Positions 7,906-16,379 of a DNA stretch of 26,379 bases are shown here, piece by piece. Within the stretch, counting starts at the first letter, position 1; every line of letters begins with the position of its first letter. Where the stretch lies: positions 1 through 26,379 of the forward strand of contig CAZZIZ010000022.1 in NCBI GenBank assembly GCA_964654535.1, given 5' to 3'. Both the position numbers and the translations under genes were made by a program. This DNA is from CAZZIZ01 sp964654535. GTDB lineage: Bacteria > Bacteroidota > Bacteroidia > Chitinophagales > UBA2359. Below the pieces are notes generated by a model that was not told the DNA's origin, ran no database searches, and was given only the letters and a program-made list of their open reading frames with translations.

Positions 7906-9891
7906 TTAGTAGGCGGCAAGATCTAAAAGTGCTTCTTCAAATCTATTTTTCGGTAGATAATTTTGTTCTAAGGCGGTAGCAAATGGAATCGGTGTGTCTA
8001 GTGAGGCGCAACGAACTACAGGTCCATCTAGAAATTGAAAACAAGATTGATTTATAATCGCTGAAATCTCGGCACCCAATCCGCCTGACAAACTTGCTTC
8101 GTGCAGGATAATCGCCTTTCCAGTTTTCTTAACCGAGTGTATAAAACACTCCTTGTCCAATGGACTTATGGTTCTTAGGTCGATTAACTCCGCATCAATG
8201 TTTGGGTGCTTGTCAAGGATTTCTTGTGCCCAATGAACACCTAAGCCATAGGTTATTATCGTTAGGTCATCGCCATCTCTAACAACTTTGGCTTCACCAA
8301 TTGGCACGGTGTAGGGGCTGTCAGGAATTTCTGCTTTAAGGCTTCTGTATAAAGCTTTGTGCTCAAAAACCATAACAGGATTCGGATCGTTGATTGCCGC
8401 GATCAGTAAACCCTTTGCATCATAAGGATTACTAGGGTAAACAATTTTAATACCTGGCGAATGAAAAAACCAAGACTCATTTGTTTGCGAGTGAAAAGGG
8501 CCTGCGCTTACGCTACCCCCTGCAGGCATTCGAATAACGACATCTGCATTTTGCCCCCAGCGGTAATGAACCTTGCAAAGATTATTTACAATTTGATTGA
8601 AAGCGCAAGTTACAAAATCGGCAAACTGCATTTCGACTACCGACTTATAACCCTTGATAGAAAGTCCCAAACCAATTCCAACGATGGCGCTTTCACATAT
8701 TGGTGTGTTGCGCACGCGTCCCTTCCCAAACGCTTTTACAAAACCATCGGTGATTTTAAATACACCTCCGTACTCTGCTACGTCTTGACCCATAATGACC
8801 AGGTTCTTATGCGCCTCCATTGATTGGCGCAGGCCATCGCTTATGGCGTCGATAAATCTTTTTTCACTGAACTCATCTCCTGCAATAATTTCTGCTGAAG
8901 TGTCTTCGGCGTAGAGCTGCGCTTCTTCTATTTCGGTTAAGTCGTCATTGAGCTCTATGATAGGAGCACCGTAAGCGCTTTCTTGCGCTTCTTCGATACT
9001 CTTGGCGTGTTCGGCTTTTGATTTTTCAATAAAGGCTTTGTCGATATATTTTTTTTTCAATAGAAATGCTTCGAACTTTTCGACGGGATCTTTTTTAGCC
9101 CAGGCGTCCATTAGTTTTTTGGGAACATACTTTGTTCCCGATGCCTCTTCGTGTCCCCGCATTCTAAAGGTCATGCATTCAACCAGAACTGGTCTAGGCT
9201 TTTTGCTGATGTCTCTTCTTATTGCGTCGATGGTGTTGTGTACCTCGAGTATGTTATTGCCATCTAATTGGTAGGCGTCCATTCCATAGCCAACACCTCG
9301 GTCGCTTAAGGACTCGCAGGCATACTGCTCTTCAACTGGAGTTGACAAACCATAACCATTATTTTCGATAACAAAAATTACCGGTAAGTTCCAAACACTG
9401 GCCACGTTCATGGCTTCGTGCACATCTCCTTCGCTGGTACCACCTTCACCACTAAAAACTACACAGACTTCTTTTTTCTTTGATAACACGTTGGCTAAAG
9501 CAACCCCACTACCCAAAGCAAACTGTGGGCCGAGGTGGGAAATCATTCCCACAACGCGGTGTTCGTTGCTGCCGAAGTGAAAAGAGCGATCGCGTCCGTC
9601 ACTGAAGCCCCCTCGTTTCCCTTGAAACTGTAAAAACAATTTTTCCAATGGAACATTTCGACTGGTAAATACACCAAGGTTACGGTGCATGGGAAAAATA
9701 TACTCGTCCGGTTTTAACGCCATGCTTACCCCAACGGAAATGGCCTCCTGTCCGATACCAGAAAACCATTTGGTGATTTTTCCTTGACGTAAATTGATGA
9801 GCATTTTCTCTTCAATCATCCGCGGAAGCAAAATGGCGCGATAGAGTTGTCTTAGTTTGTTTTTACTGTAGGAGTATCCTGAAAAATCCAT
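7906..9891 (-). CDS. Branched-chain 2-oxoacid dehydrogenase E1, fused alpha and beta subunits
   Basis: This is the thiamine-diphosphate-dependent decarboxylase of a 2-oxoacid dehydrogenase complex, most likely 2-oxoisovalerate dehydrogenase. It acts on the 2-oxoacids of Val, Leu and Ile and passes the acyl group to an E2 lipoyl protein. Residues ~1-310 are E1 alpha, with the ThDP/Mg motif from GEGGTSEGDVHEA (148-160) to IENNGYG (~176-182). Residues ~345-661 are E1 beta (VIMGQDVAEYGGVFKITDG, PICESAIVGIGLGLS, EMQFADF, RMPAGGSVSAGPFHSQ). The fusion into one ~660-residue chain is common in Bacteroidota. E2 and E3 genes are not in the window. It is last in a minus-strand run, 45 bp after the LutB-like gene. 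Pyruvate or acetoin as substrate cannot be excluded. Confidence 0.9.
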   Translation of the reverse strand: MDFSGYSYSKNKLRQLYRAILLPRMIEEKMLINLRQGKITKWFSGIGQEAISVGVSMALKPDEYIFPMHRNLGVFTSRNVPLEKLFLQFQGKRGGFSDGRDRSFHFGSNEHRVVGMISHLGPQFALGSGVALANVLSKKKEVCVVFSGEGGTSEGDVHEAMNVASVWNLPVIFVIENNGYGLSTPVEEQYACESLSDRGVGYGMDAYQLDGNNILEVHNTIDAIRRDISKKPRPVLVECMTFRMRGHEEASGTKYVPKKLMDAWAKKDPVEKFEAFLLKKKYIDKAFIEKSKAEHAKSIEEAQESAYGAPIIELNDDLTEIEEAQLYAEDTSAEIIAGDEFSEKRFIDAISDGLRQSMEAHKNLVIMGQDVAEYGGVFKITDGFVKAFGKGRVRNTPICESAIVGIGLGLSIKGYKSVVEMQFADFVTCAFNQIVNNLCKVHYRWGQNADVVIRMPAGGSVSAGPFHSQTNESWFFHSPGIKIVYPSNPYDAKGLLIAAINDPNPVMVFEHKALYRSLKAEIPDSPYTVPIGEAKVVRDGDDLTIITYGLGVHWAQEILDKHPNIDAELIDLRTISPLDKECFIHSVKKTGKAIILHEASLSGGLGAEISAIINQSCFQFLDGPVVRCASLDTPIPFATALEQNYLPKNRFEEALLDLAAY

Positions 9892-9921
9892 GTTGTATAA
9901 TAGACCCCCAAAATAGACCTT

Positions 9922-9935
9922 GCTTTTTAAAAAGC
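9922..9935. repeat. Perfect 14-bp palindrome between two operon genes
   Basis: gctttttaaaaagc is a perfect palindrome lying just after the stop codon of the LutB-like gene and upstream of the E1 gene. It could form a weak AT-rich hairpin that stabilises or attenuates the message. Role not shown. Confidence 0.4.
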
Positions 9936-9936
9936 C

Positions 9937-11250
9937 TTATAAAGATTTGCGCCTAGTTGACCAGAGTTGGTTAAAAGTTTGTTTGTTTGGTTGAGGAACA
10001 TCTCTATAACGCCGCCATTCAGAATCGAAAATCCAATTGAGCATCCTCTTTTTAATACCGAATCCCTCGGAATTCATCAGTTTTCTGTCTAATAAGATTT
10101 TGGTCCAGACTTGACGCTTCAGCTTGTTCACAAAACCACTTTTGTTGGCTACAATAAAGCGCTTGCGCAGGGCAGTGTTGAGCCTATCGTAATCTACCGT
10201 AGTAACCGACCTAAACTTGTCGAAAGACAAAGTGCTGGCATAGGCGATTTCAGCGTTTACCTTTGTAGGTGAAATTGCGTATCCTTTCATTTCGTGACCC
10301 TGATCATAGTATGCGGTAGAGCCATCAGGCTTCATGGCCTTCCGGTAAATATTGTCTTGACTAATCAGTGCCGTTCCATCAGGATCGTAGAGCAATGACT
10401 TGAAGGAGCGATTTTTTAGAAGCTTTACTCTGTCGTTGTCCAATAAGAGTACGTAAACCTGTTGATGGGTCTGGGGTTTAAAGAGGCCGTGATTGGCTTT
10501 TAAGTCCGAACCTTGTTGCATAGTTGTTTCCAAACGCAACATTTGACTATAGGCCTTTAGGCTCGGAACAATTCTGTTGAGTCCAGCAATAAAAACAATG
10601 GTGTCAGACTGATGTATCAGTTTGGTTTTTAAACCCTCATCGTCGCTATAAGAAAGCAAGCCCTCTTCCGCAATAAGGTGATCGGGGACTATGATGGACA
10701 GTTTGTTTTTTGTTTCCTTGCATGATTCGAAATGCTTATTGAGGAAAGTCGCGATTTTCGATTCAGTTTTGCTTTCAATGATGGTTCGAATTTCGGATTC
10801 GCTTTTTGCCAAAGTGGGAAGGCTGGGGTGGGCACCGTCTTCTTCAACCAAATCAAGAATTTGGTGACCGAGATTTATTTCTTTAAAGTCGATGTTCTTG
10901 CTGAACAAATGCGCGCGCACATTTACTTCGAATGTTTCCGATTCTCCTGCGACGTAGGTTTGCGAAACTTCATTGACTTCGTAGATTTCATCTAAGGCGT
11001 CTCTAACATCTTCTTCATTGCGTGCCCATAAAACCCTACTGTTGCTGGCGTTAAAGTTGTTTTCAAAAATGGAGAGGCTTTCTTCCAGGTTAGAAAGTAC
11101 AGACCACTTAATGTTGGTGTAATTGGATTGCGACAGTTTGAGATCCATGAACTTTTCAAGTAAGACACCTTGCCTGTTGTGCAGGTTTCCCAAATTCTTG
11201 GCCAAGTTGTTACGCGAATCTTTGTCCGCTATTTTTAAGATTTCGGCCAA
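9937..11250 (-). CDS. LutB/LldF-like (LUD-domain) protein without iron-sulfur ligands
   Basis: The 437-residue protein follows LutB/LldF, the Fe-S subunit of bacterial L-lactate oxidation. Family landmarks recognised in order: GHQILDLVEEDGAHPSLPTL (128-147, like the family's GE-IIQLxxExPxHI), IAGLNRIVPSLKAYSQML (221-238, like GIEKVVPSLEDxxxLL) and VYVLLLDNDRVKLL (265-278, like VVLLDNGRSxLL). Exactly where LutB then has its CIRCGACLNVCPVY cluster, this protein reads YDPDGTALISQDNIYRKAM and keeps flanking similarity (GYAISP, like GPIGAVL). The whole protein has one cysteine (Cys177), so it cannot carry the two [4Fe-4S] clusters. A redox role is therefore unlikely; a structural or regulatory role is inference. 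It starts 3 bp after rpiB. No LutA or LutC is nearby. Confidence 0.72.
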   Translation of the reverse strand: MAEILKIADKDSRNNLAKNLGNLHNRQGVLLEKFMDLKLSQSNYTNIKWSVLSNLEESLSIFENNFNASNSRVLWARNEEDVRDALDEIYEVNEVSQTYVAGESETFEVNVRAHLFSKNIDFKEINLGHQILDLVEEDGAHPSLPTLAKSESEIRTIIESKTESKIATFLNKHFESCKETKNKLSIIVPDHLIAEEGLLSYSDDEGLKTKLIHQSDTIVFIAGLNRIVPSLKAYSQMLRLETTMQQGSDLKANHGLFKPQTHQQVYVLLLDNDRVKLLKNRSFKSLLYDPDGTALISQDNIYRKAMKPDGSTAYYDQGHEMKGYAISPTKVNAEIAYASTLSFDKFRSVTTVDYDRLNTALRKRFIVANKSGFVNKLKRQVWTKILLDRKLMNSEGFGIKKRMLNWIFDSEWRRYRDVPQPNKQTFNQLWSTRRKSL

Positions 11251-11253
11251 TGG

Positions 11254-11706
11254 CTAGCAGCTTAATTCTGAGATGGCAATTTTGCCCACTCTTCTTTGAT
11301 GGCGACCACCTTCAAAATCGGTAGAAAGAAAGGTGTCGACTATTTTTTTAGCGAGCGCGATATCAATGAAGCGAGCGGGAAGGCACACTATGTTTGCGTT
11401 GTTGTGCTGTCTGGCTAGGGAGGCAATATCTTCTGTCCAACTGATGGCCGCTCTAATCCCTTGGTGTTTGTTGGCGGTCATACATACCCCATTCGCACTT
11501 CCACATATAAGGATACCTAGGCTTGATTCTCCATTTTCTACTGCACTTGCAGTAGGGTGCACAAAGTCGGGGTAGTCAACAGAGTCTGGACCATAGGTTC
11601 CGTGGTCGATAAGCTCAAAACCATTTGCCAGCAAATGTTCCCTTAATTGCTCTTTAAATTCAAAACCTGCGTGATCGCAGCCGATGGAGATGATTGTTTT
11701 TGCCAT
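11254..11706 (-). CDS. rpiB: Ribose-5-phosphate isomerase B
   Basis: RpiB interconverts ribose 5-phosphate and ribulose 5-phosphate in the non-oxidative pentose phosphate pathway. The 150-residue protein has the family start IISIGCDHAGFEFKEQL, YPDFVHPTASAV, and the active-site loop GILICGSANGVCMTANK, in which the Cys of ICGS corresponds to the catalytic cysteine. It also has NNANIVCLPARFI and the C-terminal HQRRVGKI. Length is normal for RpiB. It begins 9 bp after the tatC stop and ends 3 bp before the LutB-like gene, so it sits inside an operon. Some members of the family act on allose or galactose phosphates, but nothing here suggests that. Confidence 0.95.
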   Translation of the reverse strand: MAKTIISIGCDHAGFEFKEQLREHLLANGFELIDHGTYGPDSVDYPDFVHPTASAVENGESSLGILICGSANGVCMTANKHQGIRAAISWTEDIASLARQHNNANIVCLPARFIDIALAKKIVDTFLSTDFEGGRHQRRVGKIAISELSC

Positions 11707-11715
11707 AAGTGTAAT

Positions 11716-12534
11716 TTACGAATTTATCGAAGGCTTCTTTCCATGTACCCACTTGCTGATGTAGATACTGATTTCGTACAAACCATAAACTGGAATTGAA
11801 ACAAAGAGCTGGGTCCAAACATCCGCAGGCGTTATTACCGCTGCAATTATTAAAATGACAATTAAAGCATGCTTGCGATACTCGCGCATGTTCTCTGGAG
11901 TCAAGAGACCCACTTTGGACAAAATGTATACAGCTATTGGAAGTTCAAACATAATTCCCGAAGCCATGACTAGAGTGCTTAGTATGCTTATGTACGATCC
12001 CAATTGAATTGTATTGACAACATTCTGGCTCACGGTGTAGTTTGCGAAAAAGTTTATCGAGAGCGGTGCGAGAATGAAATAACCAAAAGTTACTCCGAGA
12101 AAAAAGAGTAGAGAAGCCGAGAGCACTATGCCACGGGTGTATTGTTTTTCATTGTCATGAAGGCCCGGTTTAATAAATCGCCAAACTTCCCAGACGATAT
12201 AGGGGAAGGAAAAAATGAAGCCCAACACCACACTAACTTTCAAATGTGTTAAAAACTGACCGGCCATATCAATGTTAACAATTTCAAATTGTGTTGGTCC
12301 ATTGCAGAAAACGCCATCAAAGCCAATGGCTTTAGAAAATTTACAGATTGCTTGATAGGTCCAAAACTCTTTGGTTTTAAGACTGAGTATCAGGGTATTG
12401 AAAATTAGATCCTTGAGTATAAAGGCGATCAAGCCAAAGACGAAGATGGATGCGAGCGCTCTTATGAGGTGCCAACGCAGCTCTTCCAGGTGCTCCAAGA
12501 AGGACATTTCTGCATTGGGGTTATTCACACTCAT
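11716..12534 (-). CDS. tatC: Sec-independent protein translocase TatC
   Basis: TatC is the inner-membrane receptor for twin-arginine signal peptides and forms the Tat translocase with TatA/TatB. The 272-residue protein carries the family start MSFLEHLEELRWHLIRA, six predicted membrane helices (for example IFVFGLIAFILKDLIF, VSVVLGFIFSFPYIVWEVW, GIVLSASLLFFLGVTFGYF, ALIVILIIAAVITPADVW), and the loop FIKPGLHDNEKQYTR. I chose the ATG at 12534 because it puts nine residues before the conserved MSFLEHL. The ORF also opens at 12594, but the extra 20 residues (MITGLQRTKNESIKQRNFIP) are unlike TatC N-termini and would run over the likely promoter. It is first in the tatC-rpiB-LutB-like-E1 operon. tatA is not in the window. 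Confidence 0.95.
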   Translation of the reverse strand: MSVNNPNAEMSFLEHLEELRWHLIRALASIFVFGLIAFILKDLIFNTLILSLKTKEFWTYQAICKFSKAIGFDGVFCNGPTQFEIVNIDMAGQFLTHLKVSVVLGFIFSFPYIVWEVWRFIKPGLHDNEKQYTRGIVLSASLLFFLGVTFGYFILAPLSINFFANYTVSQNVVNTIQLGSYISILSTLVMASGIMFELPIAVYILSKVGLLTPENMREYRKHALIVILIIAAVITPADVWTQLFVSIPVYGLYEISIYISKWVHGKKPSINS

Positions 12535-12539
12535 TGGTA

Positions 12540-12547
12540 TAAAGTTA
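12540..12547 (-). promoter_or_regulatory. Candidate -7 box immediately upstream of tatC
   Basis: On the minus strand this reads TAACTTTA, one mismatch from TAnnTTTG, ending 5 nt before the ATG at 12534. The spacing would give a leaderless or nearly leaderless mRNA. The same octamer precedes rnhB. It also supports the shorter tatC start. Confidence 0.35.
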
Positions 12548-12630
12548 CGTTGTTTAATAGATTCATTTTTAGTTCTTTGAAGGCCTGTAATCATTAAGGT
12601 TTCAGCGTAATACGCGTAAATAATATTTCT

Positions 12631-15570
12631 ATGAAAATGACCAAAAGTTTGTACAAGGCTTTCGCAATATTTGCTCTTTTAGCATCTAGCTTTTTGCTCA
12701 ATGCGCAAAAAATGCTAACGACTTGTGACGGTCTTGGTATTGTCGAAATTGTCCCGGATACTTTTTTAGACTTTGATGAAGCAAGCAACACCTACACGGT
12801 AGATTGCGAGACAAATTTTTCCTTCACTTCGAACGGACTTGGAGCAGATGTTTTGATGACTCACCCCAATCCGGGCTTAGTCATAGCAATTTATGATGGT
12901 CAGCCTACAACGACCGATCCGACCAGTGATCCAAACAGCCTTTCTTTTGCAGTGCCGGATCCGGCAACAAATTTACTCTTGATTGATAATGGAAGTTTCG
13001 ACTTGAGTTTCTTGGGCGCTCAGACTGTAACCTTGGTTCCTATCATTATTCCTAATGTATCGTCCTTTTTGATTGGCCCGATTTGCAGTGGTATCGATTT
13101 AACCGAAAACTATCCTACAATTATATTGCAATGCACCGATTGCACAGTCGGGGACAGCTGCGATGATGTGGAAAATGGGGTATACAATGAAAACTGTGTC
13201 TGCGTCAGTGGAGAGGTAATGGAGTGCACAACAGTTGGCGATGATTGCGATGATGAGAACGCCGATACGGATAATGACGTGATCAATGAGGATTGCATCT
13301 GCGTCGGAGAAGTAATTTTGGATTGCGTAGTTGGAGAAACTTGCGACGATATGGACGATGACACCGAAAACGACGCACTAGATGAAAATTGTACTTGCGT
13401 GGGCTCTCCCATTATAGTAGACGGCTGCGATATAGTTATAGTAGAAGAACAATTCATCTGTGATCAAGACAGCGGAGATTTTAGTTTTGTCTGGTCTATT
13501 AGTGGAGGTGCTCCCGAAGGCGACCCGACAGAAACTTATACGATTACCGGAACGGGTTTCAATACTCTAGATGTGTTCTTTGGAGAAACTGTAACCAACA
13601 ACTATTCGGATGGAACAGAAGTCAATATTTCAGTTGTGGATAGCAATGGCTGTATGGCCACCTGGACTTCAGATGGTCCTATCGCTTGTTCTAAAGAGTG
13701 CGAGGAAGAAATTGTCGTTGAACAGATTAGCTCAATTTGTAGTACTGATAGTACCGCGGTTATAGTTGAGTTTGTTTTAAGTGGTGGAGATCCCGAATCG
13801 AACCCTGATGGTATATATGTTGTAAGCGGAGCGGTATTCGACACATTTGAAAATGACGGAAGTCCTTTTTCTATAGTTTTTGAAACGGGGGCATTTGCAG
13901 AATTGAGCGTTACCGATAATGAAGGTTGTGAAATGTCTTATACCTCGGATGCAATTCTTAACTGCGGTGCAGACTTCGATTGCCCCAACCAAAACGCCAA
14001 CATCGGAGATGACTGTATAGATATTAATGGTGAGACTTCAAGCTTAGCCGATAACTGTACTTGCCCTCCAGCTCCAGATTGTTCTGATCCCATTGTGGTT
14101 GAAACAGATTTTGTTTGCCTCGGGGATAGCGGAGTGTTTACTTACACTTGGACGGTTAGCGGTGGTGATTCAGGTGGTGAGTATATAGCTTCTGGTACAG
14201 GCTTTAACAATGTGCCCTTCACATCACCTCTCAGCATGACCTTTCCAGATGGTACGCCCGTTAACATAACTTTTACAGATGGCCTGGACTGTGAAGAGTT
14301 TTTTACTTCTGATGGTCCAGTTCCTTGTAATGCCTTCGATTGTGACAATCTAGGCGCCAATTTTGGCGATTCCTGTGAAGACGATAATGGAAATGAATCA
14401 ACAGTTAATACGGATTGTGAATGTGAGTTGCTTCCGGAATTAGACTGCCCGCAGTTGGGCGCCAATTTTGGCGATTCCTGTGAAGACGATAATGGAAATG
14501 AATCAACAGTTAATACGGATTGTGAATGTGAGTTGCTTCCGGAATTAGACTGCCCGCAGTTGGGCGCCAATTTTGGCGATTCCTGTGAAGACGACAACGG
14601 AAACGAGTCTACGATAAACACAGATTGCGAATGCGAATTGCTACAGGTATTCGACTGTCCACTAATCGGTGCAGACATAGGCGATTCTTGTGACGATGGA
14701 AGTGACAACACTTTCGACGATGAGATTAACGCGAACTGTCAATGTGCAGGGACATCGATTTGCACGGGCTCCGAAATATTCATTAACGAATTGCAAGATT
14801 GCGACGAGTCCACCGGTACCTTTACCATATTTGTCACCTTTGGCGGTGGTATTCCTTCAGTTGATCCAACAGCGACCTACACTTTAAGCGGTGACATCGC
14901 AGGTGCTTTCACTGAAGCTCAAGGAGCAACTGGTATTACCGTAGTTGTTGGAAATGGTGAGTCGTTTTCACTTTCCGTAACCGACGGAACGGACTGTCAG
15001 GCTAGCTTAGACATCGGAACCGTGAACTGCGTGAAGTTGGCCGTTGAGCTAACTGAATTTTACGGAGAGATACGAGAGTCGAGCAACCTTCTTTATTGGA
15101 CCACAGCTACAGAAACTGACAATGACTACTTCGTACTTGAGCGTTCAAACAATGGAACAAATTTTGAAGCCGTCGGAGTAATACCTGGACAAATTAATAG
15201 TGTAGTTGAAACCAATTATGAGTTTGAAGACGAGCAGCCATTTGTAGGACAGAACTTTTACAGACTACGTGCGGTAGATGTTTTCGGTCTTTCTGAGTTC
15301 AGTACCGTAATTCTTTTAGATCGTACAGATCGTGAAGAGGTTGTAGATATAGGCGTTTATCCAAACCCCGTCAACGACATTTTAATAGTTGAATCGCCAG
15401 AAGCCGATGCGAAAATTACCATTTACCAATCCGATGGTAGATTGATTTTTAGAAGCTTAGCGACTCACGGATCACAGGTCATCGACTTGAGCCATTTGCC
15501 AGCAGGACTGTTTTATTTGAAAGTGGTGGGTAATACATTTGATTACACCGACCGCATCATAAAGAAATAA
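12631..15570 (+). CDS. Large secreted Cys-rich repeat protein with T9SS sorting domain
   Basis: The 979-residue product has a signal peptide (FAIFALLASSFLLNAQ, residues 11-26); ATG at 12637 is an alternative start. Residues ~166-258 hold three modules of the type GDxCDDxxxxTxNDxINExCxCVG, a Cys- and Asp-rich pattern common in Bacteroidota surface proteins and possibly calcium-binding. Ig-like beta modules follow, several starting with CDxxSGxFxxxWxISGG-like strings. Residues ~575-670 hold three near-identical 35-residue repeats (GANFGDSCEDDNGNEST...). The end has an FN3-like stretch (LLYWTTATETDNDYFVLERS) and a T9SS type A sorting domain (IGVYPNPVNDILIVES ... LPAGLFYLKVVG). It is probably a cell-surface or matrix protein; no enzyme motif was seen. 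It is followed after 10 bp by xth. Confidence 0.88.
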   Translation: MKMTKSLYKAFAIFALLASSFLLNAQKMLTTCDGLGIVEIVPDTFLDFDEASNTYTVDCETNFSFTSNGLGADVLMTHPNPGLVIAIYDGQPTTTDPTSDPNSLSFAVPDPATNLLLIDNGSFDLSFLGAQTVTLVPIIIPNVSSFLIGPICSGIDLTENYPTIILQCTDCTVGDSCDDVENGVYNENCVCVSGEVMECTTVGDDCDDENADTDNDVINEDCICVGEVILDCVVGETCDDMDDDTENDALDENCTCVGSPIIVDGCDIVIVEEQFICDQDSGDFSFVWSISGGAPEGDPTETYTITGTGFNTLDVFFGETVTNNYSDGTEVNISVVDSNGCMATWTSDGPIACSKECEEEIVVEQISSICSTDSTAVIVEFVLSGGDPESNPDGIYVVSGAVFDTFENDGSPFSIVFETGAFAELSVTDNEGCEMSYTSDAILNCGADFDCPNQNANIGDDCIDINGETSSLADNCTCPPAPDCSDPIVVETDFVCLGDSGVFTYTWTVSGGDSGGEYIASGTGFNNVPFTSPLSMTFPDGTPVNITFTDGLDCEEFFTSDGPVPCNAFDCDNLGANFGDSCEDDNGNESTVNTDCECELLPELDCPQLGANFGDSCEDDNGNESTVNTDCECELLPELDCPQLGANFGDSCEDDNGNESTINTDCECELLQVFDCPLIGADIGDSCDDGSDNTFDDEINANCQCAGTSICTGSEIFINELQDCDESTGTFTIFVTFGGGIPSVDPTATYTLSGDIAGAFTEAQGATGITVVVGNGESFSLSVTDGTDCQASLDIGTVNCVKLAVELTEFYGEIRESSNLLYWTTATETDNDYFVLERSNNGTNFEAVGVIPGQINSVVETNYEFEDEQPFVGQNFYRLRAVDVFGLSEFSTVILLDRTDREEVVDIGVYPNPVNDILIVESPEADAKITIYQSDGRLIFRSLATHGSQVIDLSHLPAGLFYLKVVGNTFDYTDRIIKK
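14353..14660 (+). repeat. 105-bp tandem repeat inside the Cys-rich protein gene
   Basis: Two copies, 14353-14457 and 14458-14562, appear identical over the full 105 bp (35 codons). A third copy from 14563 matches for its first ~30 bp and then carries mostly synonymous changes before diverging. The units encode one Cys-Asp-rich module each. Confidence 0.9.
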
Positions 15571-15580
15571 AACAAAAGTA

Positions 15581-16360
15581 TTGGCAAAGAAAACAATTGA
15601 CGTTGTTAGTTATAACGTCAATGGCATTCGTGCCGCGATGAAAAAAGGTTTGGTTGATTGGTTAAAACAATCTAAGCCAGACATCGTTTTGTTGCAAGAA
15701 ATAAAAGCCGACAAAGAACAAGTTGATATTGAAGCGCTCGAAGAACTGGGCTACCATCACTATTGGTTTAGTGCCGAGAAAAAAGGATACAGCGGCACCG
15801 CAATTCTCTCAAAAATAAAAGCCGATAAAATAACCAAAGGCTTTAAGAACAAAACCTTCGATCCGGAAGGCCGCATTATACAAATGGACATTGGCGATCT
15901 CACCTTCGTCTCTATGTACGTGCCTTCGGGCAGTGCTGGTGAACACCGTCAAGCCAAAAAATTTGAGTTTCTAGAAGCCATTTATCCCTACCTGCAAAAA
16001 CTCAAGAAGAAAAGAAAGAAGGTAGTCGTATCTGGCGATTACAATATTTGTCATCAAGCAATAGACTTGCACAATCCCAAAACGAATAAAAACAGCTCAG
16101 GATTCCTACCAGAGGAACGCGCCTGGATGGAAAAACTTTTTAATAGTGGCTATACAGATTCATTCCGCGCTTTCAATAAAGATCCCGACAATTACAGCTG
16201 GTGGAGCTATCGCGCAGGAGCCAGAGGCAAGAACAAAGGCTGGCGTCTAGATTATAATGTGGTAAGCGAGGAACTAATGCCCCAAGTAAAAAAGGCCGCT
16301 ATACTTAGCGACGCCGTTCATTCTGATCATTGCCCAGTCTATATCAGAATAAAAAATTAA
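15581..16360 (+). CDS. xth: Exodeoxyribonuclease III (AP endonuclease)
   Basis: This enzyme of the exonuclease III/APE1 family cuts at abasic sites and trims 3' ends in base-excision repair. The 259-residue protein shows every key motif: VVSYNVNGIRAAM, LLQEIKA (Glu40), MYVPSG, VVSGDYNICH (Asp153, Asn155), WRLDYNVVS (Asp224) and SDHCPVYI (Asp249-His250). The start is TTG at 15581, 10 bp after the preceding stop; the next in-frame Met (residue 20) would remove the essential SYNVNG motif. It is followed after 19 bp by the peptide-binding lipoprotein, suggesting read-through or co-transcription. Confidence 0.96.
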   Translation: MAKKTIDVVSYNVNGIRAAMKKGLVDWLKQSKPDIVLLQEIKADKEQVDIEALEELGYHHYWFSAEKKGYSGTAILSKIKADKITKGFKNKTFDPEGRIIQMDIGDLTFVSMYVPSGSAGEHRQAKKFEFLEAIYPYLQKLKKKRKKVVVSGDYNICHQAIDLHNPKTNKNSSGFLPEERAWMEKLFNSGYTDSFRAFNKDPDNYSWWSYRAGARGKNKGWRLDYNVVSEELMPQVKKAAILSDAVHSDHCPVYIRIKN

Positions 16361-16379
16361 CTTCAATTAAAGTCTTGAT

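Noticed and set aside
12535..12594. Longer tatC start at 12594
   Set aside because: The extra residues are unlike TatC N-termini and cover the candidate promoter box; ATG 12534 fits the family.
14353..14660. Possible CRISPR-like array
   Set aside because: Units are 105 bp, contiguous with no spacers, and in frame within a coding sequence.
13110..14711. Minus-strand Ser-rich open frames inside the Cys-rich protein gene
   Set aside because: They mirror the Cys/Asp-rich repeats of the true gene; periodic low-complexity composition explains the open frame.
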